Counted from the first letter of the stretch, positions 27,080 to 36,916 are shown. The stretch is DNA of 64,000 bases from JAMXLO01 sp963719805 (GCA_963719805.1 CAVRDF010000005.1:158998-222997); one strand, 5' to 3'. Made by a program: numbers and translations. Notes: generated by a model from the letters alone, not told the origin.

Positions 27080-27314
27080 TCCCTTTATCCGTCTCCTGCC
27101 ACGACCAAGGTCGAACCTGTAAGCCAGCAATGCGCCGGTGCCGCCGAAAGCTGCGGGCGGCCGGCGATCTTGCCGGTTGTGCGCGGCTGCTTGCCGCTGG
27201 GTCCCCAGGCCCTGACCGCAGCGCGTGGCTGTTCAACGGTTCCTTAGGATTTGTCCGCCAGTTTCCGCAAAGAGGTCTCCGATGGCGGATGGAAGAGCGG
27301 AACAGGGAAGCGCT

Positions 27315-28017
27315 ATGTCTGCGACGGAGCGCACGCATTTGCCCACTGCCGGAGAGATCGCCCTCCAGATCTTTGTGCAGGACACCCCCGAGACAGTTGG
27401 GAGCCGCAAGGTAAGCGTTGGGTCAGGTGGCAGCGCAACTTATTCGTTTCTGCGGCAAGTTTTTGCGGGCGGACTGCCATCAGGGTTTGGGATTGCCGAA
27501 GTGGGGGTCTGGCATGGCGATACCAGCGTACTGTTAGCCGAGCTGCACCTGACGATGGGTTTCTGCATATTTTCGATTACGATCCCATTGTCCAGTCAAC
27601 CAAGCGACGTCTGGCGGATGCGGGATATACGAATGTGTCTGCGTTTGGCTGTTCGATGAAGTCGCGCGAACTCGGTACAATTGGTCGCTGATGAAGCTGA
27701 TTGCCAGTAATCCTTTGCCAATCTACGACTATATCTTCCTCGATGGTTCCCATACCTGGGACATCGATGGCTTGGCTTTCCTGCTTCTTGACCGGTTGCT
27801 GAAGCCAGGTGGCTTTATGGATTTCGACGACTATGGATGGACGATGGCAGACTCGCCAACGCTAAATCCAACTGTGAGCCCGCATATTCTGGATTGGTTT
27901 ACGGAAGAACAAATCCAGACGCCGCATGTCGCGCTGATAGTCGAACTTCTGGCCAAGCGCGACAATCGCTACAAGGAAATCATCAGCAACAAAATCTTCC
28001 GAAAGATCACCGCCTGA
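27315..28017 (+). pseudogene. Class I SAM-dependent methyltransferase, broken by two frameshifts
   Basis: Reading runs through three frames. The first gives MSATERTHLP to FGIAEVGVWHGDTSVLLAEL (SAM-binding glycine-type motif). The second gives FLHIFDYDPIVQSTKRRL. The third gives YNWSLMKLIASN, YDYIFLDGSHTWDIDG and LLDRLLKPGGFMDFDDYGW. Joined, they form a typical Methyltransf_24-type enzyme of about 230 residues, with the IFLDGSH strand. It has a ribosome-binding site (AGGGAAG). Breaks lie near 27550 and 27670. It sits between tRNA-Met and a copy of the tRNA's 3' end, suggesting insertion. Confidence 0.78.
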
Positions 28018-28030
28018 ACCGCCATTGCGG

Positions 28031-28060
28031 CGGTAGTTCAAATCCACCCGCCGCCATCAC
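28031..28060 (+). repeat. Imperfect copy of the tRNA-Met 3' end
   Basis: 30 bp match 27051-27080 (T-arm to the end of the tRNA) at 25 of 30 positions, including the run GTTCAAATCC. No acceptor 5' half is present, so it is not a tRNA gene. It looks like the second end of an old insertion into the tRNA 3' end, bracketing the broken methyltransferase gene. Confidence 0.6.
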
Positions 28061-28106
28061 CCGCCTGAGTGGGTCGCGAGTTCCGTCGAAGGGTCAACAC
28101 GCGCCC

Positions 28107-29213
28107 TCACCCTTGGAACATCAGCAGGATATACGCGGCGAACAGGATGAGATGCACGCAGCCTTGCATGACGTTCGCGCGGCCGCTGGCGAAGGTGACG
28201 ATAGAGACGCTGAGCGTCACGATCAGCAACCACTCGTCAGTGTGTTCGACGCCCAGAAGCAGCGGATGGTCAGTGAGGTAGCTGATCGCGATCATCGCCG
28301 GTATCGTCAGCCCAATCGTTGACAGCACCGAGCCAAGGAAGATGTTGATGGACCGCTGCACGCGGTTCGCAAGTGCCGCGCGCACCGCGCCGATGGCTTC
28401 GGGCGTCGCGACGAGTACGGCGATGGCGACGCCGCCCACAGTGGCCGGCGCACCCAACGTCTCGATCACGTAGTCCGCCGGCGGCGCGAGTTGCTCAGCG
28501 AGATAGACGACTGGGACCATATAGGCGATCAGCAGCAAGACGTGCGGCAGGATGCCTGCGGACGCCGCGTCCTCGGGTTCCTCCAGCAGATCGCCTTCGC
28601 TCGTGAAGTAATTCCGGTGCCGCCCTGACTGCAGCGCGAGGAAAGTCGCGTAGAGGCCGACAGACACGATTGCGATGAAAGCACTCTGTCCAATCGACAG
28701 CGTCGGCCCCGGCGTCGTCTGCGTGAAGTCGGGCAGCAGCAGGCTGAGGGCGATCAGCGGCAGGATCATGCCGAGATACGCGTTGGCGCCCTGTAGATTG
28801 TAGTGCTGCTCGCGGTGCCTGAGACCACCCACCAATAGCGACAGCCCGACCATGCCATTGAGGATGATCATCACGACCGCGAACAGCGTGTCGCGCGTGA
28901 GCGTCGGATTGTTCTCGCCATGCAGCATGATTGCCGTGATGCTCGCGACCTCGATGACGGTGACCGAGAGCGTCAGGATCAGCGTGCCGTAGGGTTCGCC
29001 GAGCCGAATGGCTAGTCGCTCGGCATGGCGCACCACTGACAGCGCCGAGCCAAGTATGGTCACGAACAACCAGGCGAATATCGCCACCAGGTACACCGGC
29101 TGCGACAAGCGCGCTGTGAAAGCGTCGCCGTAGACGACGAATGCGGCGGATGTGAGCAGCACCGCGAAGAGCCAATATTCGCGCCTTACAAAGCCTGACA
29201 GGCGAACCGACAC
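28107..29213 (-). CDS. Ionic transporter of the ChaA/y4hA (Ca2+/H+ antiporter) type
   Basis: Inner-membrane cation/proton exchanger of the CaCA superfamily. About 368 residues with 10-11 membrane segments. Seen: two related hydrophobic repeats, each with an acidic motif: SVTVIEVASITAIMLHG in the first and VLVATPEAIGAVRAALANR in the second, the alpha-repeat signature of these exchangers. The GTG at 29213 is chosen for its GGGAG site 8 bp upstream; an ATG at 29255 is the alternative. The transported ion is inferred from the family. Confidence 0.8.
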   Translation of the reverse strand: MSVRLSGFVRREYWLFAVLLTSAAFVVYGDAFTARLSQPVYLVAIFAWLFVTILGSALSVVRHAERLAIRLGEPYGTLILTLSVTVIEVASITAIMLHGENNPTLTRDTLFAVVMIILNGMVGLSLLVGGLRHREQHYNLQGANAYLGMILPLIALSLLLPDFTQTTPGPTLSIGQSAFIAIVSVGLYATFLALQSGRHRNYFTSEGDLLEEPEDAASAGILPHVLLLIAYMVPVVYLAEQLAPPADYVIETLGAPATVGGVAIAVLVATPEAIGAVRAALANRVQRSINIFLGSVLSTIGLTIPAMIAISYLTDHPLLLGVEHTDEWLLIVTLSVSIVTFASGRANVMQGCVHLILFAAYILLMFQG

Positions 29214-29316
29214 GTGGAACTCTCCCAACTCTCGCAGCCCCGATTGTGCTGGCACGCCGGAAGCCTCGGCAAGCGGGTCCCAAGCGTGGGAAAGAAGGAA
29301 CTACCGGGTGCGGTGC

Positions 29317-30711
29317 TCAGCGCACCATGCTCGGCTTGCGCGGATCGTAACTCCAGCCCGGGATGAGATACTGCATTGCCGCCCCATCGTCGCGCGCGCC
29401 GCTGGGCAGCCTTTTGTACAGCTCGTGCGCTTTGAGCACCTGGTCCATATCGACGTCTATACCGAGACCTGGGCGTTGCGGTAGCTCCACCGCCCCGTTG
29501 ACGATTTGCAGCGGCTCCTTTGTCAGCCGTTCGCGGCCTTCCTGCCAGATCCAATGCGTGTCAATCGCCGTGATGTTTCCGGGTGCGGCCGCGGCACAGT
29601 GGGTGAACATCGCCAGCGACACGTCGAAATGGTTGTTGGAATGCGAGCCCCAGGTCAGGCCCCACTCGTCGCACATCTGCGCCACCCGCACCGAACCCTG
29701 CATGGTCCAGAAGTGCGGATCAGCGAGCGGAATATCGACCGCCTGCAACAGCACGGTATGTCCCATCTGGCGCCAGTCGGTGGCGACCATGTTGGTCGCC
29801 GTCGGCACTCCGGTGGCGCGACGGAACTCGGCCATGATCTCGCGGCCGGAATAGCCGTTCTCGGGGCCGCATGGATCTTCGGCGTAGGCGAGCACGTCCG
29901 TGCGGCCCTTGCAGAACGAGATCGCGTCCGCCAGCGGCCAGCCGCCATTCGGATCGAGTGTCACACGGCCCTCAGGGAAACGCCGTTTGATCGCGCTGAC
30001 CGCGGCGATTTCGTCCTCGCCACGCATCACGCCGCCCTTCAGCTTGAAGTCACTGAAGCCATAGCGATCGACCGCGGCCTCCGCTTCGCGCACCACCGCC
30101 TCGGGCGTCAGCGCGGGTTCGTCACGCAGACGCAGCCAACCATCCTTTGCCTGTGGATCGCTGTGATACGGCAAATCAGTGCGCCGCCGATCGGCGATGT
30201 AGAAGAGATAGGCAAGCATGGTCACACGATCGCGCTGCTTGCCATTGCCAAGCAGCGCCGCAACAGGAACGCCCAGGAATTGTCCAAGCAGATCGAGCAG
30301 CGCTGCTTCGACTCCCGTGATCACGTTGTCGATCCGCAGGTTGATCTCGTGCGGCTGTCGCAGGATCGCCGCCTCCGCTTCCGAGGTAACCTGATGCACG
30401 GTCGACTGTCGTGCCGCCGGTCCCACGCCGCCTAACGCGTGGCGGACGCGGTTGAGCGTGGCGTTGTAGTCGCCAAGCCGGCTGCCGATGACCATCGGGC
30501 CGATGCGTTCGAGCGTCAGACGGATTGCCTCGCTGCCCGGCACTTCAGCAATGCCGATGCGATCCCGGGAATCCTTCAGGATCACGATGATCCGGATGAA
30601 GAATGGGCCATGCGCACCGGCGAGGTTCAGCAGCATGCTGTCATGACCGGCCACCGGGATGACCTGCATGTCCACAATGGATGGCGTATCGGCTGGCGTA
30701 TGCATTGTCAT
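29317..30711 (-). CDS. gudD: Glucarate dehydratase
   Basis: Enolase-superfamily enzyme that dehydrates D-glucarate to 5-keto-4-deoxyglucarate. About 464 residues, slightly longer than the usual 440-450. Seen: the N-terminal substrate lid (VAGHDSMLLNLAGAHGPF), the catalytic lysine in FSDFKLKGGV, metal ligands in TLDPNGGWPL, YAEDPCG and PTATNMVATDW, and the general base His in GLTWGSHSNNHFD. A GGGAGGG site lies just upstream of two close ATGs (30711, 30705); the second has better spacing. No glucarate permease or aldolase is adjacent; zwf is 60 bp upstream. Confidence 0.9.
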   Translation of the reverse strand: MTMHTPADTPSIVDMQVIPVAGHDSMLLNLAGAHGPFFIRIIVILKDSRDRIGIAEVPGSEAIRLTLERIGPMVIGSRLGDYNATLNRVRHALGGVGPAARQSTVHQVTSEAEAAILRQPHEINLRIDNVITGVEAALLDLLGQFLGVPVAALLGNGKQRDRVTMLAYLFYIADRRRTDLPYHSDPQAKDGWLRLRDEPALTPEAVVREAEAAVDRYGFSDFKLKGGVMRGEDEIAAVSAIKRRFPEGRVTLDPNGGWPLADAISFCKGRTDVLAYAEDPCGPENGYSGREIMAEFRRATGVPTATNMVATDWRQMGHTVLLQAVDIPLADPHFWTMQGSVRVAQMCDEWGLTWGSHSNNHFDVSLAMFTHCAAAAPGNITAIDTHWIWQEGRERLTKEPLQIVNGAVELPQRPGLGIDVDMDQVLKAHELYKRLPSGARDDGAAMQYLIPGWSYDPRKPSMVR

Positions 30712-30771
30712 TCCCTCCCCTGCCTGTGACGTCGCCACTTGCAGCGCTGCACCTGCAGCAAGGCGTTCTTG

Positions 30772-32340
30772 TCAGCCGCCCACCGGCCGCCAGGCGCGGC
30801 CATCGTGCTGCAGCAACGTGTCGGCCGCGCGTGGTCCATCGGTGCCGGCCGCATAATTGGGGAAATGCGCGGGGGGTTTGGCAGCCCAGAGATCGAGCAC
30901 CGGCTGGACCACGCGCCAGGTCTCTTCCACCATGTCGGCACGCTGATACAGGGTCTGGTCGCCGATCATGCAGTCGTAGATCAAGGTCTCGTAGCCGACA
31001 TTGGGCTCACGCGGGAACCAATCACGGTAGCTGAACTGCATCTGCACCGCGGCGAGATCCACGACTGGTCCGGGGCGCTTCACCTCGAACTGCAGCGAGA
31101 TGCCTTCATCAGGCTGGATGCGCAGCACGAGCCAGTTGGGCGGGAGCGTTTCGACGTGCGTATCCTCGAATGGCGCGTAGGGCGCGTGCTTGAACCGTAT
31201 GGCGATCTCGGTATAGCGACGAGACATGCGCTTGCCAGTCCGCAGATAGAACGGCACGCCGGCCCACCGCCAGTTATCGATCGAAAGACGCAGCGCAACG
31301 AACGTCTCTATATTCGAGCCGGGCGCCACATCGGGTTCAGTGCGATAGCCCGGCATGTTGTCGCCTGGACCGTACTGGCCGCGCACCGCATCATCTTCGC
31401 GCAAGGTATGCAGTGCGGCGAACACGTCGGCCTTGCGGTTGCGCACTGAGTTGGCATCGAACCCGGAGGGCGGCTCCATGGCCACCATCGCCAGCAACTG
31501 AAAGACATGGTTCGGCACCATGTCGCGCAGTGCGCCGGTCACTTCATAGAACTTGCCACGATGCTCGACGCCGACGGTTTCCGCCACGGTGATCTGCACG
31601 TGGTCGATGCGGTCGCGATTCCAGATCGGCTCGAATATCCCATTGGCAAAGCGCAGCGCCATGATGTTCTGCACCGTTTCCTTGCCTAGGAAATGGTCGA
31701 TCCGATAAATCTGCTCCTCGCGCAACGCGCGCCGAATGCGCGTGTTGAGCTCGCGTGCCGATGGCAGGCTGTGACCAAACGGTTTCTCGATCACCACGCG
31801 CCGCCAGCGCTGCGGCTTGCCGTCGCGCAATTCCTCGTCGAGCAGACCGGCGTGGCCAAGTTGCTCGATCACTGGACCGAAGAATTGATCGGATACCGCC
31901 AGATAGAACAGGCAATTGCCGGCGGTCTGGTGCTGACGTGCGACGTCTTGCAGATGCAGGCGGAGATTGTCGTAGAGCGATTGCTGACTGAAGTCGCCCT
32001 GTACGTAGGACATGCAACCAGACAAGCGCTGCCAGGTCGCTTCATCGATCGCGTCGATGCGGCTTTCGCTGTTCGGGTTGCCGACGAAGCTTTGCAGTTT
32101 CTCGCGCAGGCTGTTGCGCCAGTCGTCTTCACTCCGCGCGGCGATATCGACACCGATGATGGCGAAGTGCTGAGGCAGCAGATTGGTATGCGCGAGGTTG
32201 TACAGGGCAGGCACCAGCAGGCGATGCGTCAAATCGCCGCCGGCGCCGAAGATCACCATCGCGCACGGACCAGGAAGCTGCGGCTGTCGCCTTGGCGGGG
32301 CGTCGATGAGTTGCGTCGAGCGCGGACTTGGATCTGTCAT
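30772..32340 (-). CDS. zwf: Glucose-6-phosphate 1-dehydrogenase
   Basis: Oxidises glucose-6-phosphate to 6-phosphogluconolactone, making NADPH, at the head of the pentose-phosphate and Entner-Doudoroff routes. 522 residues. Seen: the nucleotide loop VIFGAGGDLTHRLL near residue 30, VIEKPFGHSLPSA (substrate Lys), the active-site RIDHFLGKETVQN and the C-terminal LRIQPDEGISLQFEVK. The start MTDPSPRS is preferred; ten upstream codons are open. It is slightly longer than common forms of about 490 residues. pgl is not adjacent. Confidence 0.95.
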   Translation of the reverse strand: MTDPSPRSTQLIDAPPRRQPQLPGPCAMVIFGAGGDLTHRLLVPALYNLAHTNLLPQHFAIIGVDIAARSEDDWRNSLREKLQSFVGNPNSESRIDAIDEATWQRLSGCMSYVQGDFSQQSLYDNLRLHLQDVARQHQTAGNCLFYLAVSDQFFGPVIEQLGHAGLLDEELRDGKPQRWRRVVIEKPFGHSLPSARELNTRIRRALREEQIYRIDHFLGKETVQNIMALRFANGIFEPIWNRDRIDHVQITVAETVGVEHRGKFYEVTGALRDMVPNHVFQLLAMVAMEPPSGFDANSVRNRKADVFAALHTLREDDAVRGQYGPGDNMPGYRTEPDVAPGSNIETFVALRLSIDNWRWAGVPFYLRTGKRMSRRYTEIAIRFKHAPYAPFEDTHVETLPPNWLVLRIQPDEGISLQFEVKRPGPVVDLAAVQMQFSYRDWFPREPNVGYETLIYDCMIGDQTLYQRADMVEETWRVVQPVLDLWAAKPPAHFPNYAAGTDGPRAADTLLQHDGRAWRPVGG

Positions 32341-32430
32341 AAACTGTGCACCCGCGTGATTGATCAGCAATGCTAGCTGATCGCGCGGGTTCGCGACATC
32401 CGGCGGCGCGGTGATCTGAAGCTGGATTGC

Positions 32431-32838
32431 CTAGCCGCCACCGCCGTAGCTGGGCGGCGCGGGGAGCGTATAATAATAGGGCGGGTAGTAGGCTGGCGGT
32501 GGCTGGTAAGAAGGCGGCGGCGCATACACCGGTGGGACTGTCAGATACACCCCTGGGCCAGACCAGCCCCATGCCCTGTTTCCGCCGCGCCAGGCCCATC
32601 CCCATCTATTGCCGTGCGAGCCCCAGCCATCGCCGCCGCGCCAACCCCCCGAGCCGCCATCGCGCCGGGCGTCGCCTTCGCTGTGCCGGGTCCCGCTACC
32701 GCCGTGTGTGGTTCCGTTGTTGCCATGCCAGGTCCTCTGCGCATCCACCGGGGTCGAGGCGACCAATGCAACGGCGACGACGCTGACGATTGTTGCCAAT
32801 TTCGCAAGACAACGACGCGGGCGAATGATTGTGACCAT
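32431..32838 (-). CDS. Small secreted Gly/Trp/Tyr-rich protein
   Basis: 135 residues. Seen: a signal peptide (CLAKLATIVSVVAVALVASTPVDA, cleavage after about residue 33), a Gly/Arg/Trp-rich middle (GWRGGDGWGSHGNRWGW) and a Pro/Tyr-rich end (YQPPPAYYPPYYYTLPAPP) closing with GGGG. The composition suggests a flexible envelope or surface protein; no enzyme domain is visible. The ribosome-binding site GGAGG is 8 bp before the ATG. An FNR-type palindrome is centred 67 bp upstream, suggesting oxygen-dependent expression. Confidence 0.68.
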   Translation of the reverse strand: MVTIIRPRRCLAKLATIVSVVAVALVASTPVDAQRTWHGNNGTTHGGSGTRHSEGDARRDGGSGGWRGGDGWGSHGNRWGWAWRGGNRAWGWSGPGVYLTVPPVYAPPPSYQPPPAYYPPYYYTLPAPPSYGGGG

Positions 32839-32897
32839 GGTGGCGGCCTCCAGGGCCGCTGGTTCGGTCAGTCTGATGCGATCATCGCGTGTTGTCC

Positions 32898-32911
32898 TTG
32901 ACCTGGATCAA
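32898..32911. promoter_or_regulatory. FNR/FixK-type box upstream of the Gly-rich protein gene
   Basis: TTGACCTGGATCAA differs from the palindrome TTGAT-N4-ATCAA at one base. Its centre is 67 bp upstream of the minus-strand ATG at 32838, compatible with activation at about -41 and a 25-nt leader. The IS630 remnant begins just to its right. Confidence 0.5.
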
Positions 32912-32918
32912 GGGGCTG

Positions 32919-33205
32919 AAAAATAGCCGCGGCTGCCAGGAGCGCGGCCTCGATCCCTCCAACATAGAAGTCTGGTTTGCCGACGAGGGCAGAGTTCGCC
33001 AGAAGAACAGGATCGCCCGCCGCTGGGCCAGGCGTGCCAGCCGTCCGTCCGCGCCATCCGACCAGCGCACCGCAGTGTCCTACATTTTCGGCGCCATCTG
33101 GCCCAAGCGAGGCAAGGCCGTCGCTCTGATCCTGCCCTGGTGCAACACCGCGATGATGAACATGCACCTCGCTGCAATCTTCGCCGACGTGCGCGACGGC
33201 GCAGC
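32919..33205 (+). pseudogene. IS630-family transposase remnant (DDE catalytic domain fragment)
   Basis: About 95 residues align with the second half of the IS630 transposase at 43.9-44.5 kb: ERGLDPSNIEVWFADEGRV against RRGLDAGDIEIWFGDEARI, then RWARRASRPSAPSDQRT, IFGAIWPKRGKAVALILPW and NMHLAAIFADV. The first catalytic Asp (in WFADE) is retained. N- and C-terminal parts and ends are missing. It abuts the DedA remnant at about 33206, marking an old insertion or deletion junction. Confidence 0.8.
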
Positions 33206-33206
33206 T

Positions 33207-33480
33207 ATAGCGGGCATCAAACCAATAGGACAACCAGTCGCCAAATGCAGCACGGAGAGCTGCCGCGCACCGGATCGGCCAGAAAGCGATGTCAGCGGCT
33301 TCGACAGCCCTCCGACGACCAGTAGGATCGCTGTCGCAGGCAATAGCAGCAAGACGAAGACGAACGACTTTCCAAATGCGAGAGCAAAACGATCGCAGGA
33401 GCCCACGCTTGTTGATGCCTTACAAAGTTCAACACAGCATCCGAAATATCTTCCTCCACCAGCTCCTTGCGGACGAGCGC
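33207..33480 (-). pseudogene. DedA/VTT-family membrane protein, N-terminal remnant
   Basis: Fragments in three frames join to SDAVLNFVRHQQAWAPAIVL, ALAFGKSFVFVLLLLPATAI and DIAFWPIRCAAALRAAFGDW then LSYWF, the typical start of DedA-family proteins (HQAWA..., LLPATA..., GDWLSYW). Two frameshifts are needed, and the frame then runs into the IS630 remnant, so the gene is dead and truncated after about 75 residues. It follows the P-type ATPase gene on the same strand. Confidence 0.6.
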
Positions 33481-33482
33481 GG

Positions 33483-36000
33483 TCACGCAACCAGATGTGC
33501 GCGCCAAAATCGCTTGAGGACTTCCAGCGTAGCAAAGACGGTGAGGACGACGATAGCGATAAGCGTCAGGTCGTCTGCATGCAGCGGTCCAAAGCGGAAC
33601 AGTTCGCGGCCAAAAGGAGACATCACCACGAGCGCAAGCAGTGCAAGGGTGAGTGCGGCGACCCAGACGAGCGCGCGGTTCGCTTTGCCTACGAGTTCCG
33701 CAATCGAGGTCGCAAAGGAACGGTTGACCAGCACAAGACCGAGATTGACCAACACAAGGGAAACGAAAGTGAGCGAGCGCGCATCCGTTTCCGGTAGGCC
33801 GCGTTCGAGAGCAAGCACATAGAGAGCCGCGAGCAGAACCAAGGCGATCGTCCCCTGCAGAAGGCTCCAGGCGACAAGAGCCGGCGAAAAGAGCAGGTTG
33901 ATCGCCGCACGCGGCGGGCGTTGCATGATGTCGCCTTCTGCCGCCTCTGCCTCGAATACCATCGAGCAGACGGGATCAATCACCATTTCCAAGAAGGCGA
34001 TGTGAACCGGACCGAAGATGAGCGGCATGCCAGTCAGCAGAGGCAACAGTGCAAGCCCTGCAATCGGCACATGCACGGCAATGATGTATGCCATTGCCTT
34101 GCGCAGATTGTCGTAGATGCGCCGTCCAAGACGAATAGTGCGCACGATTGATCGGAAATCGTCGTCGAGCAGCACCAGCGACGACGCCTCGCGTGCCACG
34201 TCGGTGCCACGCCCGCCCATCGCGATGCCGATATCTGCTGCCTTGAGTGATGGTGCGTCATTCACCCCGTCCCCAGTCATTGCGACCACAGCACCGTCCG
34301 CCTTGAATGCTGAGACGATCCTCAACTTCTGCGCTGGCACGATGCGGGCGAAGACGCTGACCCGTGCGACAGCGCCCACCAGCTCGTCCTTGCTCATGAG
34401 CTCAATCGAAGGACCGTCCAATACTGCGTCGCTCCGAATGCCTGCCTGGCCCGCAATGGCACGGGCAGTCACCGGATAGTCGCCGGTGATCATGACGACG
34501 CGGATGCCTGCCGCCTGGCATTCACGGATGGCATCGGGAACCGAGGAGCGCAGCGGATCGGCTAACCCCGCCAAGCCAAGCAGCGAAAAGGAAAAACCGC
34601 GCGGTGTTTCTGGCAGGGAATCTTCTGTCGTCGCCTCGGCAACCGCGAAAAACGCGCATGCCAGAGGCCGCCAGGCGATTGGCATCTGCAGAAAGAGCTT
34701 GCCGCGCAGCGTCATCGAGGCAGCAGAGATCGGCAATTGCTTCTGGTGCTCCCTTGGCGGCGACCCGATACGGCCCACCACCCGCAGGCTGCCACACCTG
34801 GGTGACAGCCAATAGATCGGGCTGCAGCCCATAGACGCGTGCGAGCGCCCAGCTGGCCGTCGTGCCATCCGCACGGTCCGCCAGATCATGAAATGCACGA
34901 TCCATGGGATCATAGGCATTGGGCGCACTGGCCAGCGCAGCCGTGGCCGCCACATGCTGAAACGCCGGCGCCAAGATTTTCGTGCCGCTTGGATCCACTG
35001 TTTCTCCAGTCGCACGCAAGGCGACGACCGTCATGCGATTTTCGGTGAGGGTACCCGTCTTATCGGTGCATAGCACTGTCGCCTCGCCAAGCGTCTCGAT
35101 GGCTGCTGCTCGGCGCGTTAGCACGCGCGCCTGCGACATACGTCAAGCTCCCATCACCATGAAGACGGTCAGCACGAGCGGAAATTCTTCCGGCAGCATC
35201 GACATGCCTAGGGCAATGCCGGCGAGTAGCGCATTGAGCCAGGAGCCACGCAGCAAGCCGTAAAGAACGACCACAAGCAGGCAGCAAATCAGACCGCCGA
35301 TCGCCGCGACCCGCACAATGCGTGCCGTCTGGCGGGTCAGATGCGGGGGCGTGGTTTCGATTTCGCCAAGAGTTTGGCCGATGCGGCCGATCTCGGTTTG
35401 TGGGCCAGTTGCGCGTACTTCTGCGAGGCCTTGCCCGCGAACGATCAGTGTGCCCGAGAACACATGGGGCAAGTCATCGCCACCCGGCTGTGCGGACACT
35501 TCGCTCACGTTTTTGGTCGCACGTTTGCGGACTGGCACTGATTCACCTGTCAAGAGCGACTTATCGGTGAGCATTTCATGCGCTTCAAGTAGCGTGCCAT
35601 CGGCTGGCACGCGGTCGCCTTCTGACAGCACCACGATGTCGCCGCGCACGACCTCGCGGCCAGCAATACGCCGGCGCTCACCATCGCGGATCACCAGCGC
35701 TCGCGGGCTGGTCAGATCGCGCAATGCCTCGAGCGTTCGCTCACTCCGCGCTTCCTGGATGACAGCGATACCTACCGAAAGCGAAGCGAAAACCAGCAGG
35801 AGCGCTGCCTCCAATGTATCGCCCAACACCAGATAGATCATGCCCGAGCCGAGCAGCAGGGCGAACATCGGCTCGGTCAAGACATCACGCAGGATCCTCG
35901 GCAGGCGACGACGCCCTGCGCGTGGTAGTTCATTCGGACCATCAGTCGCAAACTGTGCAGCAGCCTCGTCGGTCGTCAGTCCATGGAGGTCTATTTGCAT
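33483..36000 (-). pseudogene. Cation-translocating P-type ATPase (P2/PacL-like) with one in-frame stop and one frameshift
   Basis: About 839 residues if repaired. Seen in order: the N-terminal cation-ATPase domain (DEAAAQFATDGPNELPRAG), LLTGESVPV (actuator), the M4 motif PEEFPLVLTVF, the phosphorylation site LCTDKTGTLTENRMTV, KGAPEAIADLC (nucleotide binding), MITGDYPVTARAIAG and the hinge AMTGDGVNDAPSLKAADIG. Breaks: a TGA at 35143-35145 where TGG (Trp, GAWRMS) is expected, and a five-A run at 34648-34652 with one base too many. The start at MQIDLHG overlaps the TauE gene. Natural decay and sequence error are both possible. Confidence 0.85.
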
Positions 36001-36785
36001 GGAACGAGCCCCTTCACCCGGCACCCAACGTGGACGTCAGGTACCTGACGCTGCTGCCAGAGGATCAGCAGCCCGCCGAACAACATGACGAGCACGGCGA
36101 GCTGACGAAAACGGAATGACGAGAGATGCCGCAGCCAAGGGTTGACCAGCCAGATTGCGGTGATCGCACCGGCTCCGGCCACCAATCCGTGCCGCGCAAG
36201 CGGCCAGTGCAACGTGCCGAACATCACATAGGCACCGATCTTCACGAGTTGGATAGCGAAGGAGTTTGCTGCGCGCGTGGCCAGCATCGCCTCCTTCATC
36301 AGCCCATAGTTGAGATAGAACGGGTTCACCAGCAGTCCGCTCGCTCCGACGATCGCCGAGGTCAGGCCAGAGACGAACGAGACCGGCATAAACCACGGCA
36401 GCCGCATGCTGAAAGAGCGCGACCGCACACCCATGCGGTACTGCCAGGCCGTGCTTATCAGAAATAGCGCCAGCACGATCTGCAGCCACTGGGTACTGAT
36501 ATGAGCGAATGTCCAGCCGCCGAGCAGCGCGCCGGTGGTTGCACCCGGCAGGTACCAGCGAACAACGCGCCAGTCGATAAATTGCCACAGCAGGATCATG
36601 CGTACCGGACTGGCAAGCATGCTCGCCATTGTTATCACCGGTGCGATTGCCTGGCCGCGCAGAATCACTGCAACCGCAGCGACGATGAGCACGCTGCCGC
36701 CGCCGGCAGCCAGCGTGCTGACCGCCCAGCTTACGAAGCCGGCAACGAACAACGCGACATCAATGAGACCGGGAGGCCCGCTCAT
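35991..36785 (-). CDS. TauE/SafE-family sulfite exporter-like membrane protein
   Basis: 264 residues, about eight membrane segments; this family exports sulfite or other organic/inorganic sulfur anions. Seen: two homologous halves, the first with the AGFVSWAVSTLAAGGGSVL motif and the second with PVSFVSGLTSAIVGASGLLVNPF, which carry the conserved Gly-rich turns. The C-terminus overlaps the start of the P-type ATPase gene, and the ATG overlaps the stop of a small upstream frame (ATGA), so the three form one transcription unit behind an FNR-type box. Substrate unknown. Confidence 0.82.
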   Translation of the reverse strand: MSGPPGLIDVALFVAGFVSWAVSTLAAGGGSVLIVAAVAVILRGQAIAPVITMASMLASPVRMILLWQFIDWRVVRWYLPGATTGALLGGWTFAHISTQWLQIVLALFLISTAWQYRMGVRSRSFSMRLPWFMPVSFVSGLTSAIVGASGLLVNPFYLNYGLMKEAMLATRAANSFAIQLVKIGAYVMFGTLHWPLARHGLVAGAGAITAIWLVNPWLRHLSSFRFRQLAVLVMLFGGLLILWQQRQVPDVHVGCRVKGLVPCK

Positions 36786-36916
36786 CGTGGCCGCGCGCGC
36801 ATGCCTTCAGCAATCGCGTCAATCGAAAGACGATCCGCAATGACCTGCAAAGGTGCACCTGCTTGGGCGGGAACCTGCCCCTTGTCATCAGCATTGGAAT
36901 ACGATGATCCAAACAC
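36782..36916 (-). CDS. Small unknown ORF coupled to the TauE gene
   Basis: 44 residues from a GTG: VFGSSYSNADDKGQVPAQ..., ending DRLSIDAIAEGMRARPR. No family recognised. Support comes from position: its TGA overlaps the TauE ATG, and the GTG lies 70 bp downstream of the centre of a perfect FNR-type box. No strong ribosome-binding site is seen. It may be the remaining end of a longer gene. Confidence 0.35.
   Translation of the reverse strand: MFGSSYSNADDKGQVPAQAGAPLQVIADRLSIDAIAEGMRARPR

Noticed and set aside
35143..35145. TGA in the P-type ATPase as a selenocysteine codon
   Set aside because: Relatives have Trp at this place, no SECIS-like hairpin is evident, and a second, unrelated break exists downstream.
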